Positions 1-14,770 of a DNA stretch of 64,000 nucleotides are shown here, one piece after another. A model generated the notes under the pieces. The model was not told the DNA's origin, searched no databases, and saw only the letters and a list, made by a program, of their open reading frames with translations. This stretch comes from Rattus norvegicus (lineage: Eukaryota; Chordata; Mammalia; Rodentia; Muridae). Every line of letters starts with the position of its first letter. Within the stretch, counting starts at the first letter, position 1. Position numbers and translations under genes: made by a program. The stretch lies in contig NC_086036.1 of assembly GCF_036323735.1 (NCBI RefSeq), forward strand, positions 39,492,550-39,556,549, written 5' to 3'.

Positions 1-3000
1 TTGGGAACTAACCGAATTCACCATGTTACTCAGATTCGGCTCACCAAATTTTGATAAATCTTTAGAAGTATGCATATTACAAGAGCGAGCTACTGGGAAC
101 TAATTGAATTCACAGAGAAACACTGTTTCAGTTCGTTAAAACGTTGCTCTATCTTGAATAACAAGCTTATCACATGGGAATCCTATTGGGAACCTACTGA
201 ATTCACCATGATACTTAGATTCCGTTCCTTAAAATGTTGCTCTATATTGAAAAGAACACTCATACAAGCATGTCCCATTGGGAACTCACTGAATTCGCCT
301 AGAAATTTTGATTCCATTCGTGAACATTTTTCTATATCCCGAACAGTCCACTTATTACTACTGCGGCCTATTGGGAACTAACCGAATTCACCATGTTACT
401 CAGATTCGGCTCACCAAATTTTGATAAATCTTTAGAAGTACGCATATTACAAGAGCCTGCTACTGGGAACTAACTGAATTCACAGAGAAACACTGTTTCA
501 GTTCGTTAAAACGTTGCTCTATCTTGAATAACAAGCTTATCACATGCGAATCCTATTGGGAACCTACTGAATTCACCAAGATACTTAGATTCCGTTCCTT
601 AAAACGTTGCTCTTTATTGAAAAGCACACTCATACAAGCATGTCCCATTGGGAACTTTCTGAATTCGCCTAGAAATTTTGATTCCATTCATGAAAATTTT
701 TCTATATCCCGAACAGTCCACTTATTACTACTGCGGCCTATTGGGAACTAACCGAATTCACCATGTTACTCAGATTCGGCTCACCAAATTTTCATAAATC
801 TTTAGTAGTAGACATAGTACAAAGCCTACTAGGGAACTAACTGAATTCACAGAGAAACAGTGTTTCAGTTCGTTGAAACGTTGCTCTATCTTGAATAACA
901 AGCTTATCACATGCGAATCCTATTGGGAACCTACTGAATTCACCAGGATACTTAGATTCCGTTCCTTAATATGTTGCTCTATATTGAAAAGCACACTCAT
1001 ACAAGCATGTCCCATTGGGAACTCACTCAATTCGCCTAGAAATTTTGATTCCATTCGTGAACATTTTTCTAAATCCCGAAGAGTCCACTTATTACTACTG
1101 CGGCCTATTGGGAACTAACCGAATTCACCATGTTACTCAGATCCGTCGCACCAAATTTTGATAAATCTTTAGAAGTACGCATATTACAACAGCCTGCCAC
1201 TGAGAAGTAACTGAATTCATAAAGAAACAGTGTTTCGGTTCTTTAAAACGTTGCTCTATCTTGAATAACAAGCTTATTACATGAGAATCCTATTGGGAAC
1301 CTACCGAATTCACCATGATACTTAGATTCCATTCCTTAAAATGTTGCTCTATATTGAAAAGCACACTCAAACAAGCATGTCCCATTGGGAAGTCACTGAA
1401 TTCGCCTAGAAATTTTGATTCCATTCGTTAATATTTTTCAATATCCCGAGCAGTCCACTTATTACTACTGCGGCCTATTGGGAACTAACCGAATTCACAA
1501 AGTTACTCAGATTCGGCTCCGGAAATTTTGATAAATCTTTAGAAGTAGTCATAGTGCAATAGCCTACTACTGGGAACTAACTGAATTTACAGAGAAACAG
1601 TGTTTCAGTTCGTTGAAACGTTGCTCTGTCTTGAATAACAAGATTATTACATGAGGATCCTATTGCGAACCTACTGAATTCACCAAGATACTTAGCTTCC
1701 GTTCCTTAAAATGTTGCTCTATCTGAAAAGCACACTCAAACAATGATTTCCCATTGGGAAGTCACTGAATTCGCATAGAAATTTTGATTCCATTCGTGTA
1801 AATTTTCTATATCCCGAACAGTCCACTTATTACTACTGCGGCCTATTGGGAACTAACCGAATTCACCATGTTACTAAGATTCGGCTCACCAAATTTTCAT
1901 AAATCTTTAGAAGTAGACATAGTACAAGAGCCTAGTACTGGGAACTGACAGAATTCACAGAGAAACAGTGTTTCAGTTCGTTGAAACGTTGCTCTATCTT
2001 GAATAACAAGCTTATCACATGAGAATCCTATTGGGAACCTACTGAATTCACCATGATACTTAGATTCCGTTCCTTAAAATGTTGCTCTATATTGAAAAGC
2101 ACACTCATACAAGGATGTCCCACTGGGAACTCACTGAATTTTCCTAGAAATTTTGATTCCATTCGTGAATTTTTTTCAATATCCCGAACAGTGCTCTTAA
2201 TACTACTGCGGCCTATTGGGAACTAACCGAATTCACCATGTTACTCAGTTTCGGATCACCAAATTTTGATAAATCTTTAGAAGTACGCATATTACAAGAT
2301 ACTGCTACTGGGAACTAACTGAATTCACAAAGAAACACTGTTTCAGTTCGTTAAAACGTTGCTCTGTCTTGAATAACAAGCTTATTACATGCGATTCCTA
2401 TTGGGAACCAACTGAAATCACCATGATACTTAGATTCCGTTCCTTAAAACGTTGCTCTATATTGAAAAGCACACTCATACAAGCATGTCCCACTGGGAAC
2501 TCACTGCTTTCCCCTAGAAATTTTGATTCCATTCGTGAAAATTTTTCTATATCCCGAAGAGTCCACTTATTACTACTGCGGCCTATTGGGAACTAACCGA
2601 ATTCACCATGTTACTCAGATTCGGCTCACCAAATTTTGATAAATCTTTAGAAGTATGCATATTACAAGAGCGAGCTACTGGGAACTAATTGAATTCACAG
2701 AGAAACACTGTTTCAGTTCGTTAAAACGTTGCTCTATCTTGAATAACAAGCTTATCACATGCGAATCCTATTGGGAACCTACTGAATTCACCATGATACT
2801 TAGATTCCGTTCCTTAAAATGTTGCTCTATATTGAAAAGCACACTCATACAAGCATGTGCCATTGGGAACTCACTGAATTCGCCGAGAAATTTTGATTCC
2901 ATTCATGAACATTTTTCTATATCCCGAACAGTCCACTTATTACTACTGCAGCCTATTGGGAACTAATCGAATTCACCATGTTACTCAGATTCGGCTCACC

Positions 3001-4434
3001 AAATTTTGATAAATCTTTAGAAGTACGCATATTACAAGAGCCTGCTACTGGGAACTAACTGAATTCACAGAGAAACACTGTTTCAGTTCGTTAAAACGTT
3101 GCTCTATCTTGAATAACAAGCTTATCACATGCGAATCCTATTGCGAACCTACTGAATTCACCAAGATACTTAGATTCCGTTCCTTAAAACGTTGCTCTAT
3201 ATTGAAAAGCACACTCATACAAGCATGTCCCATTGGGAACTCACTGAATTCGCCTAGAAATTTTGATTCCATTCATGAAAATTTTTCTATATCCCGAACA
3301 GTCCACTTATTACTACTGCGGCCTATTGGGAACTAACCGAATTCACCATGTTACTCAGAATCGGCTCACCAAATTTTGATAAATCTTTAGAAGTACGCAT
3401 ATTACAAGAGCCTGCTACTGGGAACTAACTGAATTCACAGAGAAACACTGTTACAGTTCGTTAAAACGTTGCTCTATCTTGAATAACAAGCTTATTACAT
3501 GCGAATCCTATTGGGAACCTACTGAATTCACCATGATACTTAGAGTCCGTTCCTTAAAATGTTGTTACATACTGAAAAGCACACTCAAACAATGATTTCC
3601 CATTGAGAAGTCACTGAATTCGCATTGAAATTTTGATTCCATTCGTGTAAATTTTCTATATCCCGAACAGTCCACTTATTACTACTGCGGCCTATTGGGA
3701 ACTAACCGAATTCACCATGTTACTCAGATTCGGCTCACCAAATTTTCATAAATCTTTAGAAGTAGACATAGTACAAGAGGCTAGTACTGGGAACCTACAG
3801 AATTCACAGAGAAACAGTGTTTCAGTTCGTTGAAACGTTGCTCTATCTTGAATAACAAGCGTATCACATGCGAATCCTATTGGGAACCTACTGAATTCAC
3901 CATGATACTTAGATTCCGTTCTTTATAATGTTGCTCTATATTGAAAAGCACACTCATACAAGCATGTCCCATTGGGAACTCACTCAATTCGCCTAGAAAT
4001 TTTGATTCCATTCGTGAACATTTTTCTATATCCCGAAGAGTCCACTTATTACTACTGCGGCCTATTGGGAACTAACCGAATTCACCATGTTACTCAGATT
4101 CGTCTCACCACATTTTGATAAATCTTTAGAAGTATGCATATTACAAGAGCGAGCTACTGGGAACTAATTGAATTCACAGAGAAACACTGTTTCAGTTCGT
4201 TAAAACGTTGCTCTATCTTGAATAACAAGCTTATCACATGCGAATCCTATTGGGAACCTACTGAATTCACCATGATACTTAGATTCCGTTCCTTAAAATG
4301 TTGCTCTATATTGAAAAGCACACTCATACAAGCATGTCCCACTGGGAACTCACTGCTTTCCCCTAGAAATTTTGATTCCATTCGTGAAAATTTTTCTATA
4401 TCCCGAAGAGTCCACTTATTACTACTGCGGCCTA
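1..4434 (+). repeat. 12-mer satellite higher-order repeat, copy 1
   Basis: Twelve ~369.5 bp units that as a group repeat at an exact offset of 4,434 bp. Unit-specific variants are reproduced in the same order in copy 2. Examples are the 'CCACTGGG...CTGCTTTCCCC' variant near 2,490 and 6,924, the one-base-shorter 'ACAAAGCCTACTAGGG' near 818 and 5,252, and 'CTATCTGAAAAGC' near 1,720 and 6,154. The window starts inside the array, so the left edge of this block is unknown. Confidence 0.92.
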
Positions 4435-7400
4435 TTGGGAACTAACCGAATTCACCATGTTACTCAGATTCGGCTCACCAAATTTTGATAAATCTTTAGA
4501 AGTATGCATATTACAAGAGCGAGCTACTGGGAACTAATTGAATTCACAGAGAAACACTGTTTCAGTTCGTTAAAACGTTGCTCTATCTTGAATAACAAGC
4601 TTATCACATGGGAATCCTATTGGGAACCTACTGAATTCACCATGATACTTAGATTCCGTTCCTTAAAATGTTGCTCTATATTGAAAAGAACACTCATACA
4701 AGCATGTCCCATTGGGAACTCACTGAATTCGCCTAGAAATTTTGATTCCATTCGTGAACATTTTTCTATATCCCGAACAGTCCACTTATTACTACTGCGG
4801 CCTATTGGGAACTAACCGAATTCACCATGTTACTCAGATTCGGCTCACCAAATTTTGATAAATCTTTAGAAGTACGCATATTACAAGAGCCTGCTACTGG
4901 GAACTAACTGAATTCACAGAGAAACACTGTTTCAGTTCGTTAAAACGTTGCTCTATCTTGAATAACAAGCTTATCACATGCGAATCCTATTGGGAACCTA
5001 CTGAATTCACCAAGATACTTAGATTCCGTTCCTTAAAACGTTGCTCTTTATTGAAAAGCACACTCATACAAGCATGTCCCATTGGGAACTTTCTGAATTC
5101 GCCTAGAAATTTTGATTCCATTCATGAAAATTTTTCTATATCCCGAACAGTCCACTTATTACTACTGCGGCCTATTGGGAACTAACCGAATTCACCATGT
5201 TACTCAGATTCGGCTCACCAAATTTTCATAAATCTTTAGTAGTAGACATAGTACAAAGCCTACTAGGGAACTAACTGAATTCACAGAGAAACAGTGTTTC
5301 AGTTCGTTGAAACGTTGCTCTATCTTGAATAACAAGCTTATCACATGCGAATCCTATTGGGAACCTACTGAATTCACCAGGATACTTAGATTCCGTTCCT
5401 TAATATGTTGCTCTATATTGAAAAGCACACTCATACAAGCATGTCCCATTGGGAACTCACTCAATTCGCCTAGAAATTTTGATTCCATTCGTGAACATTT
5501 TTCTAAATCCCGAAGAGTCCACTTATTACTACTGCGGCCTATTGGGAACTAACCGAATTCACCATGTTACTCAGATCCGTCGCACCAAATTTTGATAAAT
5601 CTTTAGAAGTACGCATATTACAACAGCCTGCCACTGAGAAGTAACTGAATTCATAAAGAAACAGTGTTTCGGTTCTTTAAAACGTTGCTCTATCTTGAAT
5701 AACAAGCTTATTACATGAGAATCCTATTGGGAACCTACCGAATTCACCATGATACTTAGATTCCATTCCTTAAAATGTTGCTCTATATTGAAAAGCACAC
5801 TCAAACAAGCATGTCCCATTGGGAAGTCACTGAATTCGCCTAGAAATTTTGATTCCATTCGTTAATATTTTTCAATATCCCGAGCAGTCCACTTATTACT
5901 ACTGCGGCCTATTGGGAACTAACCGAATTCACAACGTTACTCAGATTCGGCTCCGGAAATTTTGATAAATCTTTAGAAGTAGTCATAGTGCAATAGCCTA
6001 CTACTGGGAACTAACTGAATTTACAGAGAAACAGTGTTTCAGTTCGTTGAAACGTTGCTCTGTCTTGAATAACAAGATTATTACATGAGGATCCTATTGC
6101 GAACCTACTGAATTCACCAAGATACTTAGCTTCCGTTCCTTAAAATGTTGCTCTATCTGAAAAGCACACTCAAACAATGATTTCCCATTGGGAAGTCACT
6201 GAATTCGCATAGAAATTTTGATTCCATTCGTGTAAATTTTCTATATCCCGAACAGTCCACTTATTACTACTGCGGCCTATTGGGAACTAACCGAATTCAC
6301 CATGTTACTAAGATTCGGCTCACCAAATTTTCATAAATCTTTAGAAGTAGACATAGTACAAGAGCCTAGTACTGGGAACTGACAGAATTCACAGAGAAAC
6401 AGTGTTTCAGTTCGTTGAAACGTTGCTCTATCTTGAATAACAAGCTTATCACATGAGAATCCTATTGGGAACCTACTGAATTCACCATGATACTTAGATT
6501 CCGTTCCTTAAAATGTTGCTCTATATTGAAAAGCACACTCATACAAGGATGTCCCACTGGGAACTCACTGAATTTTCCTAGAAATTTTGATTCCATTCGT
6601 GAATTTTTTTCAATATCCCGAACAGTGCTCTTAATACTACTGCGGCCTATTGGGAACTAACCGAATTCACCATGTTACTCAGTTTCGGATCACCAAATTT
6701 TGATAAATCTTTAGAAGTACGCATATTACAAGATACTGCTACTGGGAACTAACTGAATTCACAAAGAAACACTGTTTCAGTTCGTTAAAACGTTGCTCTG
6801 TCTTGAATAACAAGCTTATTACATGCGATTCCTATTGGGAACCAACTGAAATCACCATGATACTTAGATTCCGTTCCTTAAAACGTTGCTCTATATTGAA
6901 AAGCACACTCATACAAGCATGTCCCACTGGGAACTCACTGCTTTCCCCTAGAAATTTTGATTCCATTCGTGAAAATTTTTCTATATCCCGAAGAGTCCAC
7001 TTATTACTACTGCGGCCTATTGGGAACTAACCGAATTCACCATGTTACTCAGATTCGGCTCACCAAATTTTGATAAATCTTTAGAAGTATGCATATTACA
7101 AGAGCGAGCTACTGGGAACTAATTGAATTCACAGAGAAACACTGTTTCAGTTCGTTAAAACGTTGCTCTATCTTGAATAACAAGCTTATCACATGCGAAT
7201 CCTATTGGGAACCTACTGAATTCACCATGATACTTAGATTCCGTTCCTTAAAATGTTGCTCTATATTGAAAAGCACACTCATACAAGCATGTGCCATTGG
7301 GAACTCACTGAATTCGCCGAGAAATTTTGATTCCATTCATGAACATTTTTCTATATCCCGAACAGTCCACTTATTACTACTGCAGCCTATTGGGAACTAA

Positions 7401-8766
7401 TCGAATTCACCATGTTACTCAGATTCGGCTCACCAAATTTTGATAAATCTTTAGAAGTACGCATATTACAAGAGCCTGCTACTGGGAACTAACTGAATTC
7501 ACAGAGAAACACTGTTTCAGTTCGTTAAAACGTTGCTCTATCTTGAATAACAAGCTTATCACATGCGAATCCTATTGCGAACCTACTGAATTCACCAAGA
7601 TACTTAGATTCCGTTCCTTAAAACGTTGCTCTATATTGAAAAGCACACTCATACAAGCATGTCCCATTGGGAACTCACTGAATTCGCCTAGAAATTTTGA
7701 TTCCATTCATGAAAATTTTTCTATATCCCGAACAGTCCACTTATTACTACTGCGGCCTATTGGGAACTAACCGAATTCACCATGTTACTCAGAATCGGCT
7801 CACCAAATTTTGATAAATCTTTAGAAGTACGCATATTACAAGAGCCTGCTACTGGGAACTAACTGAATTCACAGAGAAACACTGTTACAGTTCGTTAAAA
7901 CGTTGCTCTATCTTGAATAACAAGCTTATTACATGCGAATCCTATTGGGAACCTACTGAATTCACCATGATACTTAGAGTCCGTTCCTTAAAATGTTGTT
8001 ACATACTGAAAAGCACACTCAAACAATGATTTCCCATTGAGAAGTCACTGAATTCGCATTGAAATTTTGATTCCATTCGTGTAAATTTTCTATATCCCGA
8101 ACAGTCCACTTATTACTACTGCGGCCTATTGGGAACTAACCGAATTCACCATGTTACTCAGATTCGGCTCACCAAATTTTCATAAATCTTTAGAAGTAGA
8201 CATAGTACAAGAGGCTAGTACTGGGAACCTACAGAATTCACAGAGAAACAGTGTTTCAGTTCGTTGAAACGTTGCTCTATCTTGAATAACAAGCGTATCA
8301 CATGCGAATCCTATTGGGAACCTACTGAATTCACCATGATACTTAGATTCCGTTCTTTATAATGTTGCTCTATATTGAAAAGCACACTCATACAAGCATG
8401 TCCCATTGGGAACTCACTCAATTCGCCTAGAAATTTTGATTCCATTCGTGAACATTTTTCTATATCCCGAAGAGTCCACTTATTACTACTGCGGCCTATT
8501 GGGAACTAACCGAATTCACCATGTTACTCAGATTCGTCTCACCACATTTTGATAAATCTTTAGAAGTATGCATATTACAAGAGCGAGCTACTGGGAACTA
8601 ATTGAATTCACAGAGAAACACTGTTTCAGTTCGTTAAAACGTTGCTCTATCTTGAATAACAAGCTTATCACATGCGAATCCTATTGGGAACCTACTGAAT
8701 TCACCATGATACTTAGATTCCGTTCCTTAAAATGTTGCTCTATATTGAAAAGCACACTCATACAAG
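4435..8766 (+). repeat. 12-mer satellite higher-order repeat, copy 2
   Basis: Near-identical to 1-4,332 at offset 4,434. By eye I found only one clear substitution (A at 1,501, C at 5,935). The last unit leaves the copy-1 pattern at about 8,766: copy 1 has 'GCATGTCCCACTGGG' followed by 'CTGCTTTCC', while here it is 'GCATATCCCATTGGG' followed by 'CGCTGAATTCG'. So the second copy is about 100 bp short of complete. Confidence 0.92.
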
Positions 8767-9601
8767 CATATCCCATTGGGAACTCGCTGAATTCGCCTAG
8801 CAATTTTGATTCCATTCGTGAAAATTTTTCTGTATCTCGAACAGTTCACTTAATACTACTGCGGCCTATTGGGAACTAACCGAATTCACAATGTTACTAA
8901 GATTTGGCTCATCAAATTTTGATAAATCTTTAGAAGTACGCATATTACAAGAGCCTGCTACTGGGTAATAACTGAATTCACAGAGAAACAGTGTTTCGGT
9001 TCGTTAAAACGTTGCTCTATCTTGAATAACAAGCTTATTACATCAGAATCCTATTGGGAACCTACGGAATTCACCATGATACTTAGATTCCGTTCTTTAA
9101 AATGTTGCTCTATATTGAAAAGCACACTCATACAAGCATGTCCCATTGGGAAGTCACTGAATTCCCCTAGAAATTTTGATTCCATTCGTGAAAATTTTTC
9201 TATATCCCGAACAGTCCACTTATTATTACTGCGGCCTATTGGGAACTAACAGAATTCACCATGTTACTCACATTCTGCTCACCAAACTTTGATAAATCTT
9301 TAGAAGTAGGCATATTACAAGAGCCTGCTACTGGGAACTAACTGAATTCACAAAGAAACAGTGTTTCGGTTGGTTAAAACGTTGCTCTATCTTGAATAAC
9401 AAGCTTATTACATGAGAATCCTATTGGGAACCTACTGAATTCACCATGATAACTAGATTCCGTTCCTTAAAATGTTGCTCTATATTGAAAAGCACACTCA
9501 TACAAGCATGTTCCATTGGGAACTCACTGAATTCGCCTAGAAATTTTGATTCCATTCGTGAAAATTTTTCTATATCTCGAGCAGTCCACTTATTACTACT
9601 G
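8767..9601 (+). repeat. Satellite units linking the two higher-order blocks
   Basis: A little over two type-A units that belong to neither the 4,434 bp nor the 5,169 bp repeat. They keep the four-subunit order and the subunit-2 HindIII site. Scattered substitutions include 'TCACATTCTGCTCACCAAAC' near 9,270, which has a relative near 22,190. Confidence 0.8.
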
Positions 9602-12600
9602 CGTCCTATTGGGAACTAACCGAATTCACCATGTTACTCAGATTCGGCTGACCATATTATGATAAATCTTTAGAATTACGCATATTACAAGAGCCTGCTA
9701 CTGGGAACTAACTGAATTCAGAGAGAAACAGTGTTTCAGTTCGTTAAAACGTTGCTATATCTTGAATAACAAGCTTATTACATTAGAATCCTATTGCGAA
9801 CCTACTGAATTCACCATGATAACTAGATTCCGTTCCTTAAAATGTTGCTCTATATTGAAAAGCACACTCATACAAGCATGTTCCATTGGGAACTCACTGA
9901 ATTCCCCTAGAAATTTTGATTCCATTCGTGAAAATTTTTCTATATCCCGAACAGTCCACTTGTTACTACTGCGGCCTATTGGAAACTAACTGAATTCACC
10001 ATGTTACTCAGATTCGGCTCAACTAATTTTGATAAACTTTACAAGAACGCATATTACAATAGACTGCTACTGGGAACTAACTGAATTCACAAAGAAACAG
10101 TGTTTCAGTTGGTTAAAACGTTGCTCTATCTTGAATAACAATCTTATTACATGCTTCTCCTATTGGGAACTTACTGAATTCACCATCATACTTAGATTCC
10201 GCTCCTTAAAATGTTGCTCTATATTGAAAAGCATACTCATACAAGCATGTCCCATTGGGAACTCACTGAATTCGCCTAGAAATTTTGATTCCATTCGTGA
10301 AAATTTTTCTATATCCCGAACAGTCCACTTATTACTACTGCGGCCTATTGGGAACTAACCAAATTCTCCATGTTACTCAGATTCGGCTCTCCAAATTTTG
10401 ATAAATCTTTAGAAGTAGACATAATACAAGAGCCTGCTACTGGGAGCTAACTGAATTCACAGAGAAACAGTGTTTCGGTTCGTTAAAACGTTGCTCTATC
10501 TTGAATAACAAGCTTATTACATCAGAATCCTATTGTGAACCTACTGAATTCACCATAATACTTAGATTCCGTTCCTTAAATTGTTGCTCTATATTGAAAA
10601 GCACACTCATACAAGCATGTCCCATTGGGAACTCACTGAATTCGCCTAGAAATTTTGATTCCATTCCTTAAAATTTTTCTATATCCCGAACAGTCCTCTT
10701 ATTACTACTGCGGCCTATTGGGAACTAACCGAATTCACCATGTTACGCAGATTCGGCACACCAAATTTTGATAAATCTTTAGAAGTACGCATATTACAAG
10801 AGCCTGCTACTGGGAACTAACTGAATTCACAGAGAAACAGTGTTTCAGTTCGTTAAAACGTTGCTATATCTTGAATAACAAGCTTATTACATCAGAATCC
10901 TATTGGGAACCTACTGAAATCACCATGATACTTAGATTCCGTTCCTTAAAATGTTGCTCTATATTGAAAAGCACACTCATACAAGCATGTCCCATTGGGA
11001 ATTCACTGAATTCGGCTAGAAATTTTGATTCCATTCGTGAAAATTTTTCTATATCCCAAACAGTCCAGTTATTACTACTCTGGCCTATTGGGAACTAACC
11101 AAATTCACCATGTTACTCAGATTCGGCTCACCAAATTTTGATAAATCTTTAGATTAGACATAGTACAAGAGCCTGCTACTGGGAACTAACTGAATTCACA
11201 GAGAAACAGTGTTTCGGTTCGTTAAAACGTTGATCAATCTTGAATAACAAGCTTATTACATGCGAATCCTATTTCGAAACTACTGAATTCAACATTATAC
11301 TTTGATTCCGTTCCTTAAAATGTTGCTCTATATTGAAAAGCACACTCATAAAAGCATGTCCCATTGGGAACTCACTGAATTCGCCTAGAAATTTTGATTA
11401 CATTCGTGAAAATTTTTCTATATCCCGAACAGTCCACTTATTACTACTGCGGCCTATTGGGAACAACCGAATTCACCAGGTTACTCAGATTCGGCTCACC
11501 AAATTTTGATAAATCTTTAGAAGTACGCATATTACAAGAGCCTGCTACTGGGAACTAACTGAATTCACAGAGAAACAGTGTTTCAGTTCGTTAAAACGTT
11601 GCTCTATCTTGAATAACAAGCTTATTACATCAGAATCCTATTGGGAACCTACTGAATTCACCATGATACTTAGATTCCGTTCCTTAAAATGTTGTTATAT
11701 TTTGAAAAGCACACTCATACAAGCATGTCCCTTTAGGAACTCACAGAATTCGCCTAGAAATTTTGATTCCATTCGTGCAAATTTTTCTATATCTGGAACA
11801 GTCCACTTACTACTACTGCATCCTATTGGGAACTAACCGAGTTCACCTTGTTACTCAGATTCGGCTGACCATATTATGATAAATCTTCAGAATTACGCAT
11901 ATTACAAGAGCCTGCTTCTGGGAACTAACTGAATTCACAAAGAAACAGTGTTTCAGTTGGTTACAACGTTGCTCTATCTTGAATAACATGCTTATTACAT
12001 GCTTATCCTATTGGGAACTTACTGAATTCACCATCATACTTAGATTCCTCTCCTTAAAATGTTGCTCTATATTGAAAAGGATACTCATACAAGCATATCC
12101 CATGTGAACTCACTGAATTCGCCTAGAAATTTTGATTCCATTCGTGAAAATTTTTCTATATCCCGAACAGTCCACTTATTACTACTCCGGCCTATTGGAA
12201 ACTAACCAAATTCACCATGTTACTCAGATTCGGCTCACCAAATTTTGATAAATCTTTAGAAGTAGACATACTACAAGAGCCTGCTACTGGGAGCTAACTG
12301 AATTCACAGAGAAACAGTGTTTCGGTTCGTTAAAACGTTGCTCTACCTTGAATAACAAGCTTATTACATCAGAATCCTATTGCGAACCTACTGAATTCAC
12401 CATAATACTTAGATTCCGTTCCTTAAATTGTTGCTCTATATTGAAAAGCACACTCATACAAGCATGTCCCATTGGGAACTCACTGAATTCGCCTAGAAAT
12501 TTTGATTCCATTCCTTAAAATTTTTCTATATCCCGTACAGTCCACTTATTACTACTGCGGCCTATTGGGAAGTAACCCAATTCACCATGTTACTCAGATT

Positions 12601-14770
12601 CGGCTCACCAAATTTTGATAAATCTTTAGAAGGACGCATATTACAAGAGCCTGCTACTGGGAACTAATTGAATTCACAAAGAAATACTGTTTCAGTTCGT
12701 TAATACGTTGCTCTATCTTGAATAACAAGCTTATTACATGAGAATGCTATTGGGAACCTACTGAATTCACCATGATACTTAGATTTCGTTCTTTAAAATG
12801 TTGCTCTATATTGAAAAGCACACTCACACAAGCATGTCCCATTGGGAACTCACTGAATAGCCTAGAAATTTTGATTCGTTTCATGAAAATTTTTCTATAT
12901 CCCGAACAGTCCACTTATTACTACTGCGGCCTATGGGGAACTGACAGAATTCACCATGTTACTCAGATTCGGCTCCGGAAATTTTGATAAATCTTTAGAA
13001 GTAGACATAATACAAGAGCCTGCTACTGGGAACTAACTGAATTCACAGAGGAACAGTGTTTCAGTTCGGTAAAACGTTGCTCTATCTTGAATAACAAGCT
13101 TATTACACGAGAATCCTATTGGGAACCTCTGAATTCACCATGATACTTAGATTCCGTTCCTTAAAATGTTGGTATATATGGAAAAGGACACTCATACAAG
13201 CATGTCCCATTGGGAACTCACTGAATTCGCCTAGAAATTTTGATTCCATTCGTGAAATTTTTTCTATATCCCGAACACTCCACTTATTACTACTGCGGCC
13301 TATTGGGAACAACCGAATTCACCAGGTTACTCAGATTCGGCTCACCAAATTTTGATAAATCTTTAGAAGTATGCATATTACAAGAGCCTGCTACTGGGAA
13401 CTAACTGAATTCTCAGAGAAACAGTCTTTCAGTTCGTTGAAACGTTGCTCTATCTTGAATAACAATCTTATTACATGCGAATCCTATTTCGAAACTACTG
13501 AATTCACCATTATACTTTGATTCCGTTCCTTAAAATGTTGCTCTATATTGAAAAGCACACTCATACAAGCATGTCCCATTGGGAACTCACTGAATTCGCC
13601 TAGAAATTTTGATTCCATTCGTGAAAATTTTTCTATATCCCGAACAGTCCACTTATTACTACTGCGGCCTATTGGGAACTAACAGAATTCACCAAGTTAC
13701 TCAGATTCGGCTCACCATATTTTGATAAATCTTTAGAAGTACGCATATTACAAGAGCCTGCTACTGGGAACTAACTGAATTCACAAAGAAACAGTGTTTC
13801 GGTTCGTTAAAACGTTGCTCTATTTGAATAACAAGCTTATTACATCAGAATCCTATTGGGAACCTACTGAATTCACCATGATACTTAGATTCCGTTCCTT
13901 AAAATGTTGTTATATTTTGAAAAGCACACTCATACAAGCATGTCCCTTTAGGAACTCACAGAATTCGCCTAGAAATTTGATTCCATTCGTGAAAATTTTT
14001 ATATATCACGAACAGTCCACTTATTACTACTGCGGCCTATTTGGAACTAACCGAATTCACCAGGTTACTCAGATTCGGCTCACCAAATTTTGATAAATCT
14101 TTAGAAGTACGCATATTACAAGAGCCTGCTACTGGGAACTAACTGAATTCACAGAGAAACAGTGTTTCGGTTCGTTAAAACGTTGCTCTATCTTGAATTA
14201 CAAGCTTATTACATGCGAATCCTATTGGGGACCTACTGAATTCACCATGATACTTAGATTCCGTTCCTTAAAATGTTGCTCTATATTGAAAAGCACTCAT
14301 ACAAGCATGTCCCATTGGGAACTCACTGAATTCGCCTAGAAATTTTGATTCCATTCGTGAAAATTTTTCTATATCCCGAACAGTCCACTTATTACTACTG
14401 CGGCCTATTGGGAACTAACCGAATTCACCAAGTTACTAAGATTCGGCTCACCATATTTTGATAAATCTTTAGAAGTACGCATATTACAAGAGCCTGCTAC
14501 TGGGAACTAACTGAATTCACAAAGAAACAGTGTTTCGGTTCGTTAAAACGTTGCTCTATCTTGAATAACAAGCTTATTACATGAGAATGCTATTGGGAAC
14601 CTACTGAATTCACCATGATACTTAGATTCCGTTCCTTAAAATGTTGCTCTATATTGAAAAGCCCACTCATACAAGCATGTCCCATTGGGAACTCACTGAA
14701 TTCGCCTAGAAATTTTGATTCCATTCGTGATAATTTTTCTATATCTCGAACAGTCCACTTAATACTACTG
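9602..14770 (+). repeat. 14-mer satellite higher-order repeat, copy 1
   Basis: Fourteen ~369 bp units repeated at an exact offset of 5,169 bp. Marker variants shared in order with copy 2 include 'GCTGACCATATTATGATAAA' near 9,648, 'AACAATCTTATTACATGCTT' near 10,137, 'AGATTAGACATAG' near 11,151, 'GGAACAACCGAATTCACCAG' near 11,460 and the shortened 'CTATTTGAATAAC' near 13,819. The left edge is placed where 9,540-9,600 stops matching 14,709-14,769. Confidence 0.93.
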
